Of a DNA stretch of 64,000 bases, positions 1 through 8,542 are shown piece by piece. This DNA comes from Haloechinothrix sp033042135 (GTDB taxonomy: Bacteria; Actinomycetota; Actinomycetes; Mycobacteriales; Pseudonocardiaceae): the NCBI RefSeq assembly GCF_033042135.1, contig NZ_WBXM01000003.1, positions 1 through 64,000 of the forward strand, given 5' to 3'. Numbering within the stretch: position 1 is the stretch's first letter; each line of letters begins with the position of its first letter. Position numbers and translations under genes: made by a program. Under the pieces are notes generated by a model. That model was not told the DNA's origin. It saw only the letters and a list, made by a program, of their open reading frames with translations, and searched no databases.

Positions 1-1
1 C

Positions 2-583
2 GGCACCCCCGATACCCGGCCTCCGGAGCAGCGCCAGGGTGACGCGTTCGCGGCCATGGTCGGGCTCGTACTCGACGAGGGCAAACTTCCCGCCGAAGGT
101 GGGGAGAAACCCCGCCTAGTGATCACCTTCCCGCTGCGCGAGCTGTGTGCCGACGGGCTACCAGCCTCGACTGCGCTGCTCAACCGGGAGCTGCCGCTGA
201 GTGCCGAGCAGGCCCGCCGCTATGCCTGCGACGCCGGAGTGATCCCCGCCGTACTCGGCGGCCGCGGCCAACGCACCGTCTCCACCACCCAACGCCGCGC
301 CCTGGCGCTGCGCGACGGCGGCTGTGTCTTCCCCGGCTGCACCCGGCCCGAACGCCGGTGCCAGGCGCATCACATTCACCACCGGGCCGACGGCGGACCC
401 ACCAACCTCGACAACCCCGCCCTCCTCTGTGGACATCACCACAGGCTGATCCATCATTCGGAATGGGATATCCACATGGGAGCCGACGGTCATCCAACCT
501 GCATCCCACCACCGTGGCTCGCATCCCACATACCCAAACAACGAACACCGCGCAATGCCACGCGTGATCTTACGCCTGTGTAG
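2..583 (+). CDS. HNH endonuclease domain protein, DUF222/13E12 type (5' partial)
   Basis: The reading frame is already open at the left edge, so the N-terminal DUF222 part lies outside the window. The visible C-terminal part carries a zinc-finger-like HNH nuclease: a CVFPGC pair of cysteines, then AHHIHH, an N/L/D/N stretch, and a LLCGHHHRLIHH end. This is the usual C-terminus of the multicopy actinobacterial 13E12 repeat family, presumed DNA endonucleases of unclear biological role. There is an in-frame ATG at position 56, but codon use upstream of it continues in the same frame, so it is probably internal. Stop TAG at 581-583. The family call is firm; the function is not. Confidence 0.85.
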   Translation, partial: GTPDTRPPEQRQGDAFAAMVGLVLDEGKLPAEGGEKPRLVITFPLRELCADGLPASTALLNRELPLSAEQARRYACDAGVIPAVLGGRGQRTVSTTQRRALALRDGGCVFPGCTRPERRCQAHHIHHRADGGPTNLDNPALLCGHHHRLIHHSEWDIHMGADGHPTCIPPPWLASHIPKQRTPRNATRDLTPV

Positions 584-605
584 ATCTTGGGGTTATGCTG
601 GCCGG

Positions 606-1925
606 ATGAGCAGCCCGATCGAAACCTTTGGCCGCGCGATCCAGGCACGCATCTACCGCGACGGCATCTCCGGGAAGCGTCCCGGCGTGCCCGTCAACCC
701 CGACCGGCTGGAGCAGGCCGCGCGCCGTGCCATGAGCCGTAACGCCTGGGGCTACACCGCGGGTTCGGCAGGCCTGGAAACCACCGCCGCGGCCAACCGG
801 GAGGCGTTCGACCGGTGGCGCATCGTGCCCCGCATGCTCACCGACGTCGCCGAGCGCGACCTGTCGATCGAGCTGCTCGGCAGGCGGTACCCCAGCCCGC
901 TGCTGCTCGCGCCGATCGGGGTGCTGGAGCTGATGCACCGGCAGGCCGACCTCGCCGTGGCGCGCGCGGCGCGCGAGCTGTCCGTCCCGATGACCATCTC
1001 CACCCAGGCTTCGCACCCGATGGAGGACATCGGCGCAGCGCTCGGCGAAGCCGACCGCTGGTACCAGCTCTACTGGGGCTCCGAGCCCGATGTGGTCGCC
1101 AGCATGGTCACCCGCGCCGAGCGCTCCGGCTGCTCGGCCATCGTGGTCACGCTCGACACCCACATCGTCGGCTGGCGCACCCGCGACCTCGACCGGGCGT
1201 TCCTGCCGTTCGCCCGCGGGCAGGGCATCGCCCAGTACACCAGCGATCCAGCCTTCACCGAGCTGGTGCGGCAGCGGGCCAAGCAGCCGCGGCAGGGCGA
1301 CACGCCCACCCCGACGCCGACCGCGCTACGCACCCTCGCCTCGATCATCAGCCACTACCCGGGCAGCTTCTGGGACAACCTGCGGTCCCGGCTGCCGCGC
1401 GCCGCGGTGGAAACCTTCCTCGACGTCTTCTCCAACTCGGCGCTGACCTGGGGCGACCTGCCGTGGCTCCGGCAGCACACCTCGCTGCCGATCCTCGTCA
1501 AGGGGCTACAGCACCCGGACGACGCGGCCCGCGCGCTCGACGCCGGGGTGGACGGCGTCATCGTCTCCAACCACGGCGGACGTCAGGTCGACGGCGCCAT
1601 CGGCGCACTGGATGCGCTGCCCGGCATCGTGTCGGCCGTGGACGGGCGGGTGCCCGTGCTGTTCGACAGCGGTATCCGCAGCGGCGCCGACGTGTTCACC
1701 GCGCTCGCCCTCGGTGCCAGCGCGGTCCTCGTCGGCAGGCCGTACGCCTACGGGCTCGCCATCGACGGTGAGGACGGGGTGCGCGCGGTGCTGGAGCACC
1801 TGCTCGCCGAACTCGACATCACCATGGGCCTGACCGGCTGCCGCACCATCGACGACATCACGCGGGAGCGGGTGGAGGCCACGCCGAAACCGTCGGCGCC
1901 GCCTACAGCAGCGAGTGCACGCTGA
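606..1925 (+). CDS. lactate 2-monooxygenase-like FMN-dependent alpha-hydroxy acid oxidase
   Basis: A 439-residue cytoplasmic flavoenzyme of the FMN-dependent alpha-hydroxy acid dehydrogenase family. The family signature SNHGGRQVDGA (active-site His and Arg) and the FMN phosphate motif FDSGIRSGADV are intact. A long loop-4 insertion rich in Pro and Arg resembles mycobacterial lactate 2-monooxygenase rather than LldD. Such enzymes oxidise L-lactate or related 2-hydroxy acids; lactate monooxygenase yields acetate and CO2. The ATG at 606 was chosen because MSSPIETFGRAIQ begins the conserved part; an in-frame ATG at 555 would start inside the preceding gene. The 3' end overlaps the convergent vapC by 23 bp. 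Substrate is inferred only from family. Confidence 0.85.
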   Translation: MSSPIETFGRAIQARIYRDGISGKRPGVPVNPDRLEQAARRAMSRNAWGYTAGSAGLETTAAANREAFDRWRIVPRMLTDVAERDLSIELLGRRYPSPLLLAPIGVLELMHRQADLAVARAARELSVPMTISTQASHPMEDIGAALGEADRWYQLYWGSEPDVVASMVTRAERSGCSAIVVTLDTHIVGWRTRDLDRAFLPFARGQGIAQYTSDPAFTELVRQRAKQPRQGDTPTPTPTALRTLASIISHYPGSFWDNLRSRLPRAAVETFLDVFSNSALTWGDLPWLRQHTSLPILVKGLQHPDDAARALDAGVDGVIVSNHGGRQVDGAIGALDALPGIVSAVDGRVPVLFDSGIRSGADVFTALALGASAVLVGRPYAYGLAIDGEDGVRAVLEHLLAELDITMGLTGCRTIDDITRERVEATPKPSAPPTAASAR

Positions 1926-2322
1926 TAGAGCGGTAGCGGTGCACGAAGGCGGTGTCCAGCGTTACCAAGGGACGATCGGCCGCTTGGGCGAACGCCGCCA
2001 GGTAATCGTCCGTCCACAGCTTATGGCTGTTGTCCTCGCGCGCGGATAGCGCACGCCAGACCTGCTCGAGCTGAGGTGGTTCCGGTGCGAACCGGACGCG
2101 TTCATCGGAACGAAGGCGATCGATGACCGTCCAGCTCGTGGCACGCGTGAGCACGTCATCGCCCATCACTGCGCTATTGCACAGCAGGCGCAACACACCC
2201 ATCTGGCTGACGCGGCACAGGACGAGCTCGCCATCATGGTCATCGAACCACGGAGCAACCCGTTGATGATGGACGTGCCCTTGCCATAGGGCAGCAAGCC
2301 ACACGCCGACGTCGAGGAGCAT
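1903..2322 (-). CDS. vapC: VapC-type PIN domain toxin
   Basis: 139 residues with the PIN-domain layout: an N-terminal MLLDVGVWL beta strand carrying the first Asp, a central acidic block around WTDDYLAAFA and a late TLDTAF Asp. PIN toxins are Mg2+-dependent ribonucleases that cleave specific tRNA or rRNA sites. The start codon shares one base with the stop of the upstream antitoxin (TGATG), so the two are translationally coupled. The sequence fits the actinobacterial branch of VapC toxins that begin MLLDVN or MLLDVG. The 3' end overlaps the convergent flavoenzyme gene. The RNA target cannot be read from sequence. Confidence 0.82.
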   Translation of the reverse strand: MLLDVGVWLAALWQGHVHHQRVAPWFDDHDGELVLCRVSQMGVLRLLCNSAVMGDDVLTRATSWTVIDRLRSDERVRFAPEPPQLEQVWRALSAREDNSHKLWTDDYLAAFAQAADRPLVTLDTAFVHRYRSISVHSLL

Positions 2323-2579
2323 CAGTGGCTGCCGTACTTCTCTGCGTCTTCAGCGGCGAGGATCGCCTCGATAGCCTCGTTGGTCAGGTCGACAGACCCT
2401 GGGCGTGAACTGGGAACCAGGGGAAGCGTCACCCGTCCACGTCGCGTGGCGGTCGCGACGCTTCCGAGTTCATGCGTCACCGCGCGGGTGAGGAACTCCT
2501 TAAGGGTTTCACCGCGAGCGGCAGCCTCGGCTTTGGCGGCACGTAGCAGCTCGGGTGGTAGCTCGACCGTGGTGCGCAT
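2322..2579 (-). CDS. vapB: VapB-type ribbon-helix-helix antitoxin
   Basis: 85 residues. MRTTVELPPELLRAAK is a ribbon-helix-helix DNA-binding strand followed by helix A, and the GETLKEFLTRAVTHEL segment is helix B. The C-terminal tail is the presumed toxin-binding region. It immediately precedes vapC with a one-base stop/start overlap. RHH antitoxins repress their own promoter, and a triple GCAT repeat overlaps this start codon. Confidence 0.82.
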   Translation of the reverse strand: MRTTVELPPELLRAAKAEAAARGETLKEFLTRAVTHELGSVATATRRGRVTLPLVPSSRPGSVDLTNEAIEAILAAEDAEKYGSH

Positions 2580-2595
2580 AAAAGCATATTAGCAT
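2576..2595. promoter_or_regulatory. Candidate VapB operator (three GCAT repeats)
   Basis: GCATA (2576-2580), GCATA (2584-2588) and GCAT (2592-2595) recur at exact 8-bp steps across the vapB start. Short repeats of this kind suit ribbon-helix-helix dimers. Binding by VapB is an inference. Confidence 0.45.
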
Positions 2596-2622
2596 CGCCG
2601 CTGGCCGAACAGCATGTCCGCG

Positions 2623-3672
2623 CTATACCTGGTGTCCGAGCTTGAAGCCCCGCTGTGACTCGCCGGTGCCGGTCACGCCGAAGCCGTCGGCACCGATCGC
2701 TGCTGCGGCTTCCCGCCTCGATGGGGAGCTGATCGGTACCGGTGCGCCGTCCAGGTCCAGCACCTCGGAGGCCTCGTTGTACCAGGAGGGTACGACCTCG
2801 TGGCCCCAGAAGGAGCGCCTGCGGTTGTCGGTGACGTCCCAGCGGATCGTGGGGTTGTCGGGATCGCCGGTGTAGTAGTCACTGGTGTAGATCTCGATGC
2901 GGTGCCCGTCCGGGTCGCGCAGGTACAGGTAGAAGGCGTTGGACACGCCGTGCCTGCCGGGTCCGCGTTCGATGTGGTGCTCGGCCCGGAGCGAGCCGAG
3001 CACGTCGCAGGTGTGCAGGATTTGGTGCCGCTCGTGGGCGGAGAACGCGATGTGGTGCAGCCGGGGGCCGTCGCCACCGGTGATCGCGATGTCGTGCACC
3101 GTCGGCTTGCGGAACAGCCAGGTCGCGTACAGTGATTCGCTGTCCTCAATGGTCTCCGATACTCCGAACCCCAGGCTGGTGTAGTAGTCGTAACCGGCCC
3201 GCACGTCCGGCACCATCACGTTGAAGTGGTCCAGCATGCTGATGGCGTTGGCGGGTTGCCGGTGGTAGTGCTGGGTGAACCGCTCGGTATGGGTCGCGTC
3301 GTAAAAGAACTCCACCGGCAGACCCAGCGGGTCCCGCACCCGCACCGCCTCGCCAATACCTCGGGTGGTTCCCTCGGGCACGCGGCGGGTGTCCAGCCCG
3401 CGCGCGGTGAAGTAGCGCTCGGCGGCGTCGACCTGGTCCTGCCCGCGTACCCGGTAGCCCAGCCGCGCCAACGCGGGCCGTTCCCCCTGCCGCAGCACGA
3501 GGCTGTGGTGCAGGTACTCCTCGAACGCCCGCAGGTACAGCGCGCCCGGCTCCTCGGCGGTGATCACCAGGCCGAGCACATCCACATAGAACCAGCGCGC
3601 GGCCGCCAGGTCGGTGACGATCAGCTCGGCGTAGGCGGCTCGGAGGATGTCGGGGGGTGTCGTCGCGTTCAT
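2623..3672 (-). CDS. hpaD: 3,4-dihydroxyphenylacetate (homoprotocatechuate) 2,3-dioxygenase
   Basis: 349 residues with two VOC (type I extradiol dioxygenase) modules, matching the Brevibacterium/Arthrobacter HPCD/MndD type. Presumed metal ligands are His about 149 (MLDHFNV), His about 207 (RLHHIAF) and Glu about 260 (GHRIEIY), all in the second module. The C-terminal lid segment SDYYTGDPDNP is present. The enzyme opens homoprotocatechuate to 5-carboxymethyl-2-hydroxymuconate semialdehyde, using Fe(II) or Mn(II). It is the last gene of the operon, 10 bp after hpaE, with a GAGGGA ribosome site. The next gene upstream encodes the expected following enzyme, which supports the assignment. Confidence 0.9.
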   Translation of the reverse strand: MNATTPPDILRAAYAELIVTDLAAARWFYVDVLGLVITAEEPGALYLRAFEEYLHHSLVLRQGERPALARLGYRVRGQDQVDAAERYFTARGLDTRRVPEGTTRGIGEAVRVRDPLGLPVEFFYDATHTERFTQHYHRQPANAISMLDHFNVMVPDVRAGYDYYTSLGFGVSETIEDSESLYATWLFRKPTVHDIAITGGDGPRLHHIAFSAHERHQILHTCDVLGSLRAEHHIERGPGRHGVSNAFYLYLRDPDGHRIEIYTSDYYTGDPDNPTIRWDVTDNRRRSFWGHEVVPSWYNEASEVLDLDGAPVPISSPSRREAAAAIGADGFGVTGTGESQRGFKLGHQV

Positions 3673-3682
3673 CGCCGTTCCC

Positions 3683-5200
3683 TCAGCTCGACTGCCCGGT
3701 GCCGAAGCGCGGGGTGTGCACCTGGCCCAGGGCGACGTGGATGATGTGCTCGTTGGTGTAGAAGTCGATGCTGCGCTCGCCGCCTTCCTTACCCAGCCCG
3801 CTGGCTTTCACCCCACCGAAGGGGGTGCGCAGGTCCCGGATGTTGTGCGAGTTCAGCCAGACCATCCCGGCGTCGATCGACGCACCCACCCGGTGGCCCC
3901 GTTGCAGATCGGTGGTCCACACGTAGGCGGCCAGGCCGTAGTCCACCGCGTTGGCCAGCTCGATGGCCTCGGCCTCGGTGTCGAACGGGGTGATCGCCAC
4001 GACCGGCCCGAAGATCTCCTCCCGGAAGATCCGCGCCTGCGGTGGCACGTCGGCGAACACCGTCGGGGCGAGGTAGTTGCCTTCCGGCAGGTGCTCGGGC
4101 CGCCCGCCCCCGGCCAGCAGCGTGGCTTCGGCCTTGCCGGTCTCGACGTAGCCGAGCACCCGCTCGTAGTGCTCGGGATGCACCAGCGCGCCCACCTCGG
4201 TGGCCGCCTCGTGCGGCGGGCCGACCACGATCGCGCGGGCGCGCTCGGCATACCGGGAGCAGAACTCCTCGTAGACGGGGCGCTCCACCAGGATCCGCGA
4301 ACCGGCGGTGCAGCGCTCGCCGTTGAGCGAGAACACGCCGAACAGCGTGGAATCCAGCGCCGACGGCAGGTCGGCATCGGCGAACACGATCGCGGGCGAC
4401 TTGCCACCCAGCTCCATGGACAGTCCCTTGAGGTGGGACGCGGCACGGCGCATGATCTCCTTGCCGGTCGCGCTCTCGCCGGTGAACGAGATCAGCGGCA
4501 CGTCCGGGTGGTCGACCAGCGCCTGGCCCGCCTGCTTGCCGAAGCCGTTGACCAGGTTGAACACCCCCTCCGGCAGGCCTGCCTCCGCCATGATGCCCGC
4601 CCACAGGCTCGCCGAGGCCGGGGTGTACTCGGCGGGTTTGAGCACCACCGGGCAACCGGCAGCCAGCGCCGGGGCGAGCTTCCAGCTCTCCAGCATGAAC
4701 GGCGTGTTCCACGGCGTGATCAGCCCCGCTACCCCCACCGGCCGCCGCACCACGTAGTTGATCTGCGAGCCGGGAACCCGGTAGGCGTCCTCGTGCAGCG
4801 CCACGATCACGTCGGCGAAGAACCGGAAGTTCTCGGCGGCGCGGCGCGCCTGGCCACGGGCCTGCGTGATGGGCAGGCCGGTATCGAAGCTCTCCAGCTC
4901 GGCCAGTCGCTGCTCGCGCGCCTCGATGCCCTCGGCGATCCGGTACAGCACGCTCGCGCGGCCACGCGCGGTCATCTCCGGCCACGGGCCCTCGGTGAAC
5001 GCGGCCCTGGCGGCGGCGACCGCGCGGTCGATGTCGGCGGCCTGCCCGGCAGCGGCGACCGCGTAGGGCTTGTTGGCCACCGGCTCCAGCACCTCGACGG
5101 TTTCGCCGGAGACGCTGGGAACGGTCTCGCCGCCGATGACGTGGTCGAAACGCTCCGGCAGGTCGGCCGGGCGTCGCGGTGCGTCAGCGCTTTCCATCAT
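3683..5200 (-). CDS. hpaE: 5-carboxymethyl-2-hydroxymuconate-semialdehyde dehydrogenase
   Basis: 505-residue NAD-dependent aldehyde dehydrogenase. The Rossmann stretch ITPWNTPFMLE, the Glu motif MELGGKSP and the nucleophile context NGERCTAGSR are intact. It oxidises the ring-cleavage semialdehyde made by HpaD to the dicarboxylate. The specific name rests on linkage to hpaD and on overall resemblance to HpaE. The start lies within the end of the DapA-like gene (17-bp overlap). GGAGGG stands 5 nt before ATG 5200 and 8 nt before a second ATG at 5197; either could be used. Confidence 0.88.
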   Translation of the reverse strand: MMESADAPRRPADLPERFDHVIGGETVPSVSGETVEVLEPVANKPYAVAAAGQAADIDRAVAAARAAFTEGPWPEMTARGRASVLYRIAEGIEAREQRLAELESFDTGLPITQARGQARRAAENFRFFADVIVALHEDAYRVPGSQINYVVRRPVGVAGLITPWNTPFMLESWKLAPALAAGCPVVLKPAEYTPASASLWAGIMAEAGLPEGVFNLVNGFGKQAGQALVDHPDVPLISFTGESATGKEIMRRAASHLKGLSMELGGKSPAIVFADADLPSALDSTLFGVFSLNGERCTAGSRILVERPVYEEFCSRYAERARAIVVGPPHEAATEVGALVHPEHYERVLGYVETGKAEATLLAGGGRPEHLPEGNYLAPTVFADVPPQARIFREEIFGPVVAITPFDTEAEAIELANAVDYGLAAYVWTTDLQRGHRVGASIDAGMVWLNSHNIRDLRTPFGGVKASGLGKEGGERSIDFYTNEHIIHVALGQVHTPRFGTGQSS

Positions 5201-6128
5201 GGGTGCCCTCCGTCGTGACGAGCAGGTCCTCGGCGCCGGACAGCAGCTCGCGGACCCTGACCTGGCCGGCGCTGGTCAGCGGGATCAGTGGCGGCCGCAC
5301 GTGATCCGTGCCGATCAGCCCGCGCTGCGCCAGCACCCACTTCGCCGCCGCCGGGTTGGTCTCGGTGAACACCACATCCACCAGCGGGTGTAGCCGGTAA
5401 TGCAGCTCGCGGGCGGTGCCGTGATCCCCGGCGATCCACACCTCGTACATCCGGGCCACCGCCGCCGGCGCGATATTGGCCACCGCGCTGACGAACCCGA
5501 CCCCGCCCAGCGCCAGCAGCGGCAGGCACAGCAGCTCGATACCGGACCACACCAGCAGCTCCGGCCCGCAGGCGTGCAGCACCCGGGAGAAGTGCTCGAA
5601 GTCCTTGGTGGTCTCCTTGAGCCCGACGATGGTGTCGCAATCGGTGAACAGCCGCGCCACCGTCTCCGGCGCGATGTCCACCGCGGTGCGCGACGGCACG
5701 TTGTAGATCACCAGCGGCAGGTCCGGGAACTCCCGCGCCACGGTGGCGTACCAGGTATACAGCCCCTCCTGGGTGGGGCGGGCGTAGTACGGGGTGATGA
5801 TCAGCGCCGCATCCGCGCCCGCCTCTGCGGCGATGCCGGTCAGCTCCAGCGTCTCGTCCAGCTTCGCCGAGCCGGTGCCTGGCACGAACGGCACCTGGTC
5901 GTCGATGACGGCCGCGGCGGCGCGGATGGCCTCGGACCGCTCGGCCACCGTCTGCGCGCCCGGTTCGCCGGTGGACCCACCCAGCGAGATGCCGTGGGAA
6001 CCGGCTTCGAGCTGGAGGCGCACCAGGGTGCGCAGGCTGCCGGTGTCGAGCTCGCCGGTCTCGGTGAACGGCGTGACCACCGGGGCGATCGAGCCCCGGA
6101 TCTGCTGCGGATCGGCACGGAACTTCAC
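5184..6128 (-). CDS. DapA-family (DHDPS/NAL superfamily) lyase of the HPA operon
   Basis: 314 residues of the dihydrodipicolinate synthase/N-acetylneuraminate lyase TIM-barrel family. GSTGEPG (the GGTGE-type pyruvate carboxylate-binding loop), YNVPSRT (catalytic Tyr) and GLKETT (Schiff-base Lys) are all present. The GTG start at 6126-6128 is preceded by AAGGAGG and overlaps the upstream TGA as GTGA; a start further upstream would run into the neighbour. Placement between hpaE and the FAH-RraA gene suggests an aldolase acting late in homoprotocatechuate breakdown, perhaps replacing HpaI, rather than lysine biosynthesis. That role is inference. Confidence 0.82.
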   Translation of the reverse strand: MKFRADPQQIRGSIAPVVTPFTETGELDTGSLRTLVRLQLEAGSHGISLGGSTGEPGAQTVAERSEAIRAAAAVIDDQVPFVPGTGSAKLDETLELTGIAAEAGADAALIITPYYARPTQEGLYTWYATVAREFPDLPLVIYNVPSRTAVDIAPETVARLFTDCDTIVGLKETTKDFEHFSRVLHACGPELLVWSGIELLCLPLLALGGVGFVSAVANIAPAAVARMYEVWIAGDHGTARELHYRLHPLVDVVFTETNPAAAKWVLAQRGLIGTDHVRPPLIPLTSAGQVRVRELLSGAEDLLVTTEGTHDGKR

Positions 6129-7579
6129 CGGCTGCCTCCTTCGGAACCGTCGGCGTGTCGCTGCTGCCACCGCTGGTAGGCGGCGAGCCACTCCCCGGTC
6201 AGCGGATACAGGCCCGCGATGCCGTGACCGGCGCGGACCTGCTCGGCGATGAAACGCTCCCGGCGCTCCTGCTCCTCGGCATCACCGGCCACCTCCGCCG
6301 CCAGCGCGGGCGGGATCACCAGCACGCCGTTGTCGTCGCCGACGACGACATCGCCAGGGGCGACGGTGGCGCCGCCGCAGCCGATCGCGGTGTCGACCTC
6401 CCACGGGACGTGCCTGCGGCCGAGCACGGCCGGGTGGGCACCGGCGTGATAGACCGGCAGGTCCAGCCCGGCGATCGCGGCCGCGTCCCGCGCGCAGCCG
6501 TCGGTGACGATGGCTGCCGCGCCGCGTTGCTGCGCGCGCAGCGCCAGGATGTCGCCGATGGTGCCTGCCGCTGTATCGCCGCGAGCGTCCATCACCAGAA
6601 CCTCGCCGGGGCCGAGGGACTCCACCGCGCGCTTCTGCGCGTTGAACCCGTCGCCGTGCTCGGCGAACAGATCCTCGCGCAGCGGGACGTACCGCAGCGT
6701 CCGCGCGCGCCCGGCGAATCCCCGGCCCGCCCTGGCGGGCCGCACGCCGTCGATGTGGACCTGCTGCATTCCCTGGGCGCGCAGCTGGGCGGACAGAGTG
6801 GCGACCCCGAGGTGGCGGAGCCGTGCCAGCACGTCCTGGCCGACCGGCTCGGTGGCCGTCTCGCCACGGGCCTCGGAGCGGGTGGTCTCGTCCACGCGGG
6901 GTGGCGCGCCGTGCGGCGGTACCGCCGGGCCGGTGGTGATCGTGGTGGCCAGCCGCCCGGTGCTGGCCTGCCCCGGCTGGTCGACCTCGACCTCGACCCG
7001 CTGCCCCGGTTTGACGATCGAGGCACCGGCCGGGGTGCCGGTGAGGATCACGTCGCCGGGGTGCAGTGTGGACAACCGGGACAGGTCGGCCACCAGCTCA
7101 CCGAAGCCGAACAGCAGCTCCCCGGCATCCGCCGACTGCGCAGGCTGACCGTCCACCCAGGTCCGCACCCGCAGCCGCGCGGGGGCGATCTCATCAGCTG
7201 GGAGGAAGCCCGGCCCGATCGGGGTGAAGCCGTCGCCGCTCTTGGCGCGCAGGTTGGATCCGCGGTCGGCGTACCGGAAGTCGTACAGTCCCAGGTCGTT
7301 CGCGGCGGTGACCCAGCCGACATGACACCAGCCATCGGTCGGCGCCACCCGATGTGCCGTGGTGCCGATGACCAGCGCGATCTCGCCCTCGAAGCTCAGC
7401 AGCTCGGTGCCATCGGGCCTGCCCAGCTCGCCGCTGCCGCTCAACGAGGACGGGGCTTTGAGGAAGTACGAGGGGTGCGCGGGCGTGCGCCCCCGCTGCG
7501 TGGCCCGGCTGCGGTAGTTCAGGTGGACCGCGATGACCTTGCCCGGGGTGAGTCCGAGCGCGGACACGACGGGGTTCAT
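6125..7579 (-). CDS. FAH-family isomerase/decarboxylase fused to RraA-like aldolase domain
   Basis: 484-residue fusion. Residues about 1-215 are a fumarylacetoacetate-hydrolase-type domain as in HpaG, with metal residues in SFEGEIAL (Glu64, Glu66) and AANDLGLYDF (Asp95) and the TGTPAG motif. Residues about 245-465 are an RraA-like domain with GDIL, the DGCARD motif (Asp360, Arg364, Asp365) and a D-x-G-V-x-x-IP end. The first domain fits decarboxylation or isomerisation of the 2-hydroxymuconate product. The second resembles the 4-hydroxy-4-methyl-2-oxoglutarate aldolase/oxaloacetate decarboxylase family. E. coli HpaG instead has two FAH-type halves. The ATG shares one base with the MBL stop. 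Confidence 0.85.
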   Translation of the reverse strand: MNPVVSALGLTPGKVIAVHLNYRSRATQRGRTPAHPSYFLKAPSSLSGSGELGRPDGTELLSFEGEIALVIGTTAHRVAPTDGWCHVGWVTAANDLGLYDFRYADRGSNLRAKSGDGFTPIGPGFLPADEIAPARLRVRTWVDGQPAQSADAGELLFGFGELVADLSRLSTLHPGDVILTGTPAGASIVKPGQRVEVEVDQPGQASTGRLATTITTGPAVPPHGAPPRVDETTRSEARGETATEPVGQDVLARLRHLGVATLSAQLRAQGMQQVHIDGVRPARAGRGFAGRARTLRYVPLREDLFAEHGDGFNAQKRAVESLGPGEVLVMDARGDTAAGTIGDILALRAQQRGAAAIVTDGCARDAAAIAGLDLPVYHAGAHPAVLGRRHVPWEVDTAIGCGGATVAPGDVVVGDDNGVLVIPPALAAEVAGDAEEQERRERFIAEQVRAGHGIAGLYPLTGEWLAAYQRWQQRHADGSEGGSR

Positions 7580-8415
7580 CAGATCTCCTGCAGGTCCTGA
7601 CCGACGATGACGGTGCCGCTGTAGCCCTTCTGTCCCTCGCGCCGCCAGGTCTCGTCGTCGACGCTGCCGTCGGCGGGGGTGAGGTGCGACAGCACCAGCA
7701 GCGGCACGCCGGCCCGCTCGGCCACGATGCCGACCTCGTCGGAGCGGGTGTGGCTGGCGAGCAGGTGCTCGCGGAGGCGGGTGCCGTTGTGCCGGGAGAG
7801 CAGCCCCTCCAGGGCTGGCACGTGCATGGTCTCGTGCACCAGCACGTCGGCGCCGGTGGCGAGCTGGACGAGGTTGTCGCAGGGCACGGTGTCGCCGGAG
7901 AGGATGATCGAGCGGTCGGCTGTGTCGATGCGGAACCCGAAGGCGGGGTGCACCGGCGGGTGCTCGACGAGCGTGGCGGTCACCGTGACCAGGTCGTCGG
8001 CGTAGACCACGCCGCCACGGGAGGCCTCGGTGACCTCGACCATCTCGTGCAGCGGCCGGCGGCCCTCATCGGTGACCCGGAGGTCGAGGTCGTAGCGATG
8101 CCCTTCCCACAGGTGCTTGACCATGTTCTCGACCGGCGGCGGGCCGTACACCCGCACCGGTGGCCGCAGCCCCGACCAGCCGAGCATCAACAGGGTGCCG
8201 AGGTCGGCGTTGTGGTCGGAGTGGTTGTGCGTGACGAACACCGACCGGATGGCCGAGAACGGGATGCCGGCGCGGGCCAGCTGGTGTGCCACCCCGTTGC
8301 CGCAGTCGAACACGTAGGCCACGCCGTCGACCACCACGGCTTGCGCGGGGGAGAACCGGTGACCGTGCGGGGTGGGCCCGCCAGCTGTACCGAGCAGCAC
8401 GAGCGTGGTCGTCAC
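7579..8415 (-). CDS. MBL-fold metallo-hydrolase
   Basis: 278 residues of the metallo-beta-lactamase fold, near the RNase Z/PhnP-like branch. The metal motif THNHSDHNAD (HxHxDH), a later SGDTVPCDN Asp and a LVLSHLTP His are visible. GTG at 8413-8415 was chosen because GAGGAGG lies at ideal spacing and the conserved TTLVLLGTAGG strand follows directly. A longer frame continues upstream into antisense of lysR and is not credible. This is the first gene of the operon, coupled to the fusion gene by TGATG. Its substrate is unknown; a lactone or thioester intermediate of aromatic catabolism is possible. Confidence 0.82.
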   Translation of the reverse strand: MTTTLVLLGTAGGPTPHGHRFSPAQAVVVDGVAYVFDCGNGVAHQLARAGIPFSAIRSVFVTHNHSDHNADLGTLLMLGWSGLRPPVRVYGPPPVENMVKHLWEGHRYDLDLRVTDEGRRPLHEMVEVTEASRGGVVYADDLVTVTATLVEHPPVHPAFGFRIDTADRSIILSGDTVPCDNLVQLATGADVLVHETMHVPALEGLLSRHNGTRLREHLLASHTRSDEVGIVAERAGVPLLVLSHLTPADGSVDDETWRREGQKGYSGTVIVGQDLQEI

Positions 8416-8529
8416 CGGAACCTCCTCATCCGCAAGGGAGCGGCCGCGGTCGCAGCCGCGGCACTGTGTCTCCATCGATTGCACCCCGGCGGATGGATAA
8501 GCACAAAGATCAGTTTTCGGCTCTACCGA

Positions 8530-8542
8530 TAGAATTGATCTA
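8530..8542. promoter_or_regulatory. LysR-type box TAGA-N5-TCTA ahead of the hpa operon
   Basis: TAGAATTGATCTA has the T-N11-A layout with perfect dyad arms TAGA/TCTA. It lies 115 bp upstream of the first operon gene and covers the lysR stop codon. The same arms and spacing recur at 9453-9465. Binding by the adjacent LysR protein is inferred. Confidence 0.6.

Noticed and set aside
566..586. GATCT-N11-AGATC dyad before the lactate monooxygenase-like gene as an operator
   Set aside because: Short arms, overlaps the previous stop, and has no second copy; too weak to list.
3647..5218. Long plus-strand open frame opposite hpaE
   Set aside because: It is a GC-rich antisense frame with His/Arg/Gly-rich composition and no motif; the minus strand encodes a complete aldehyde dehydrogenase.
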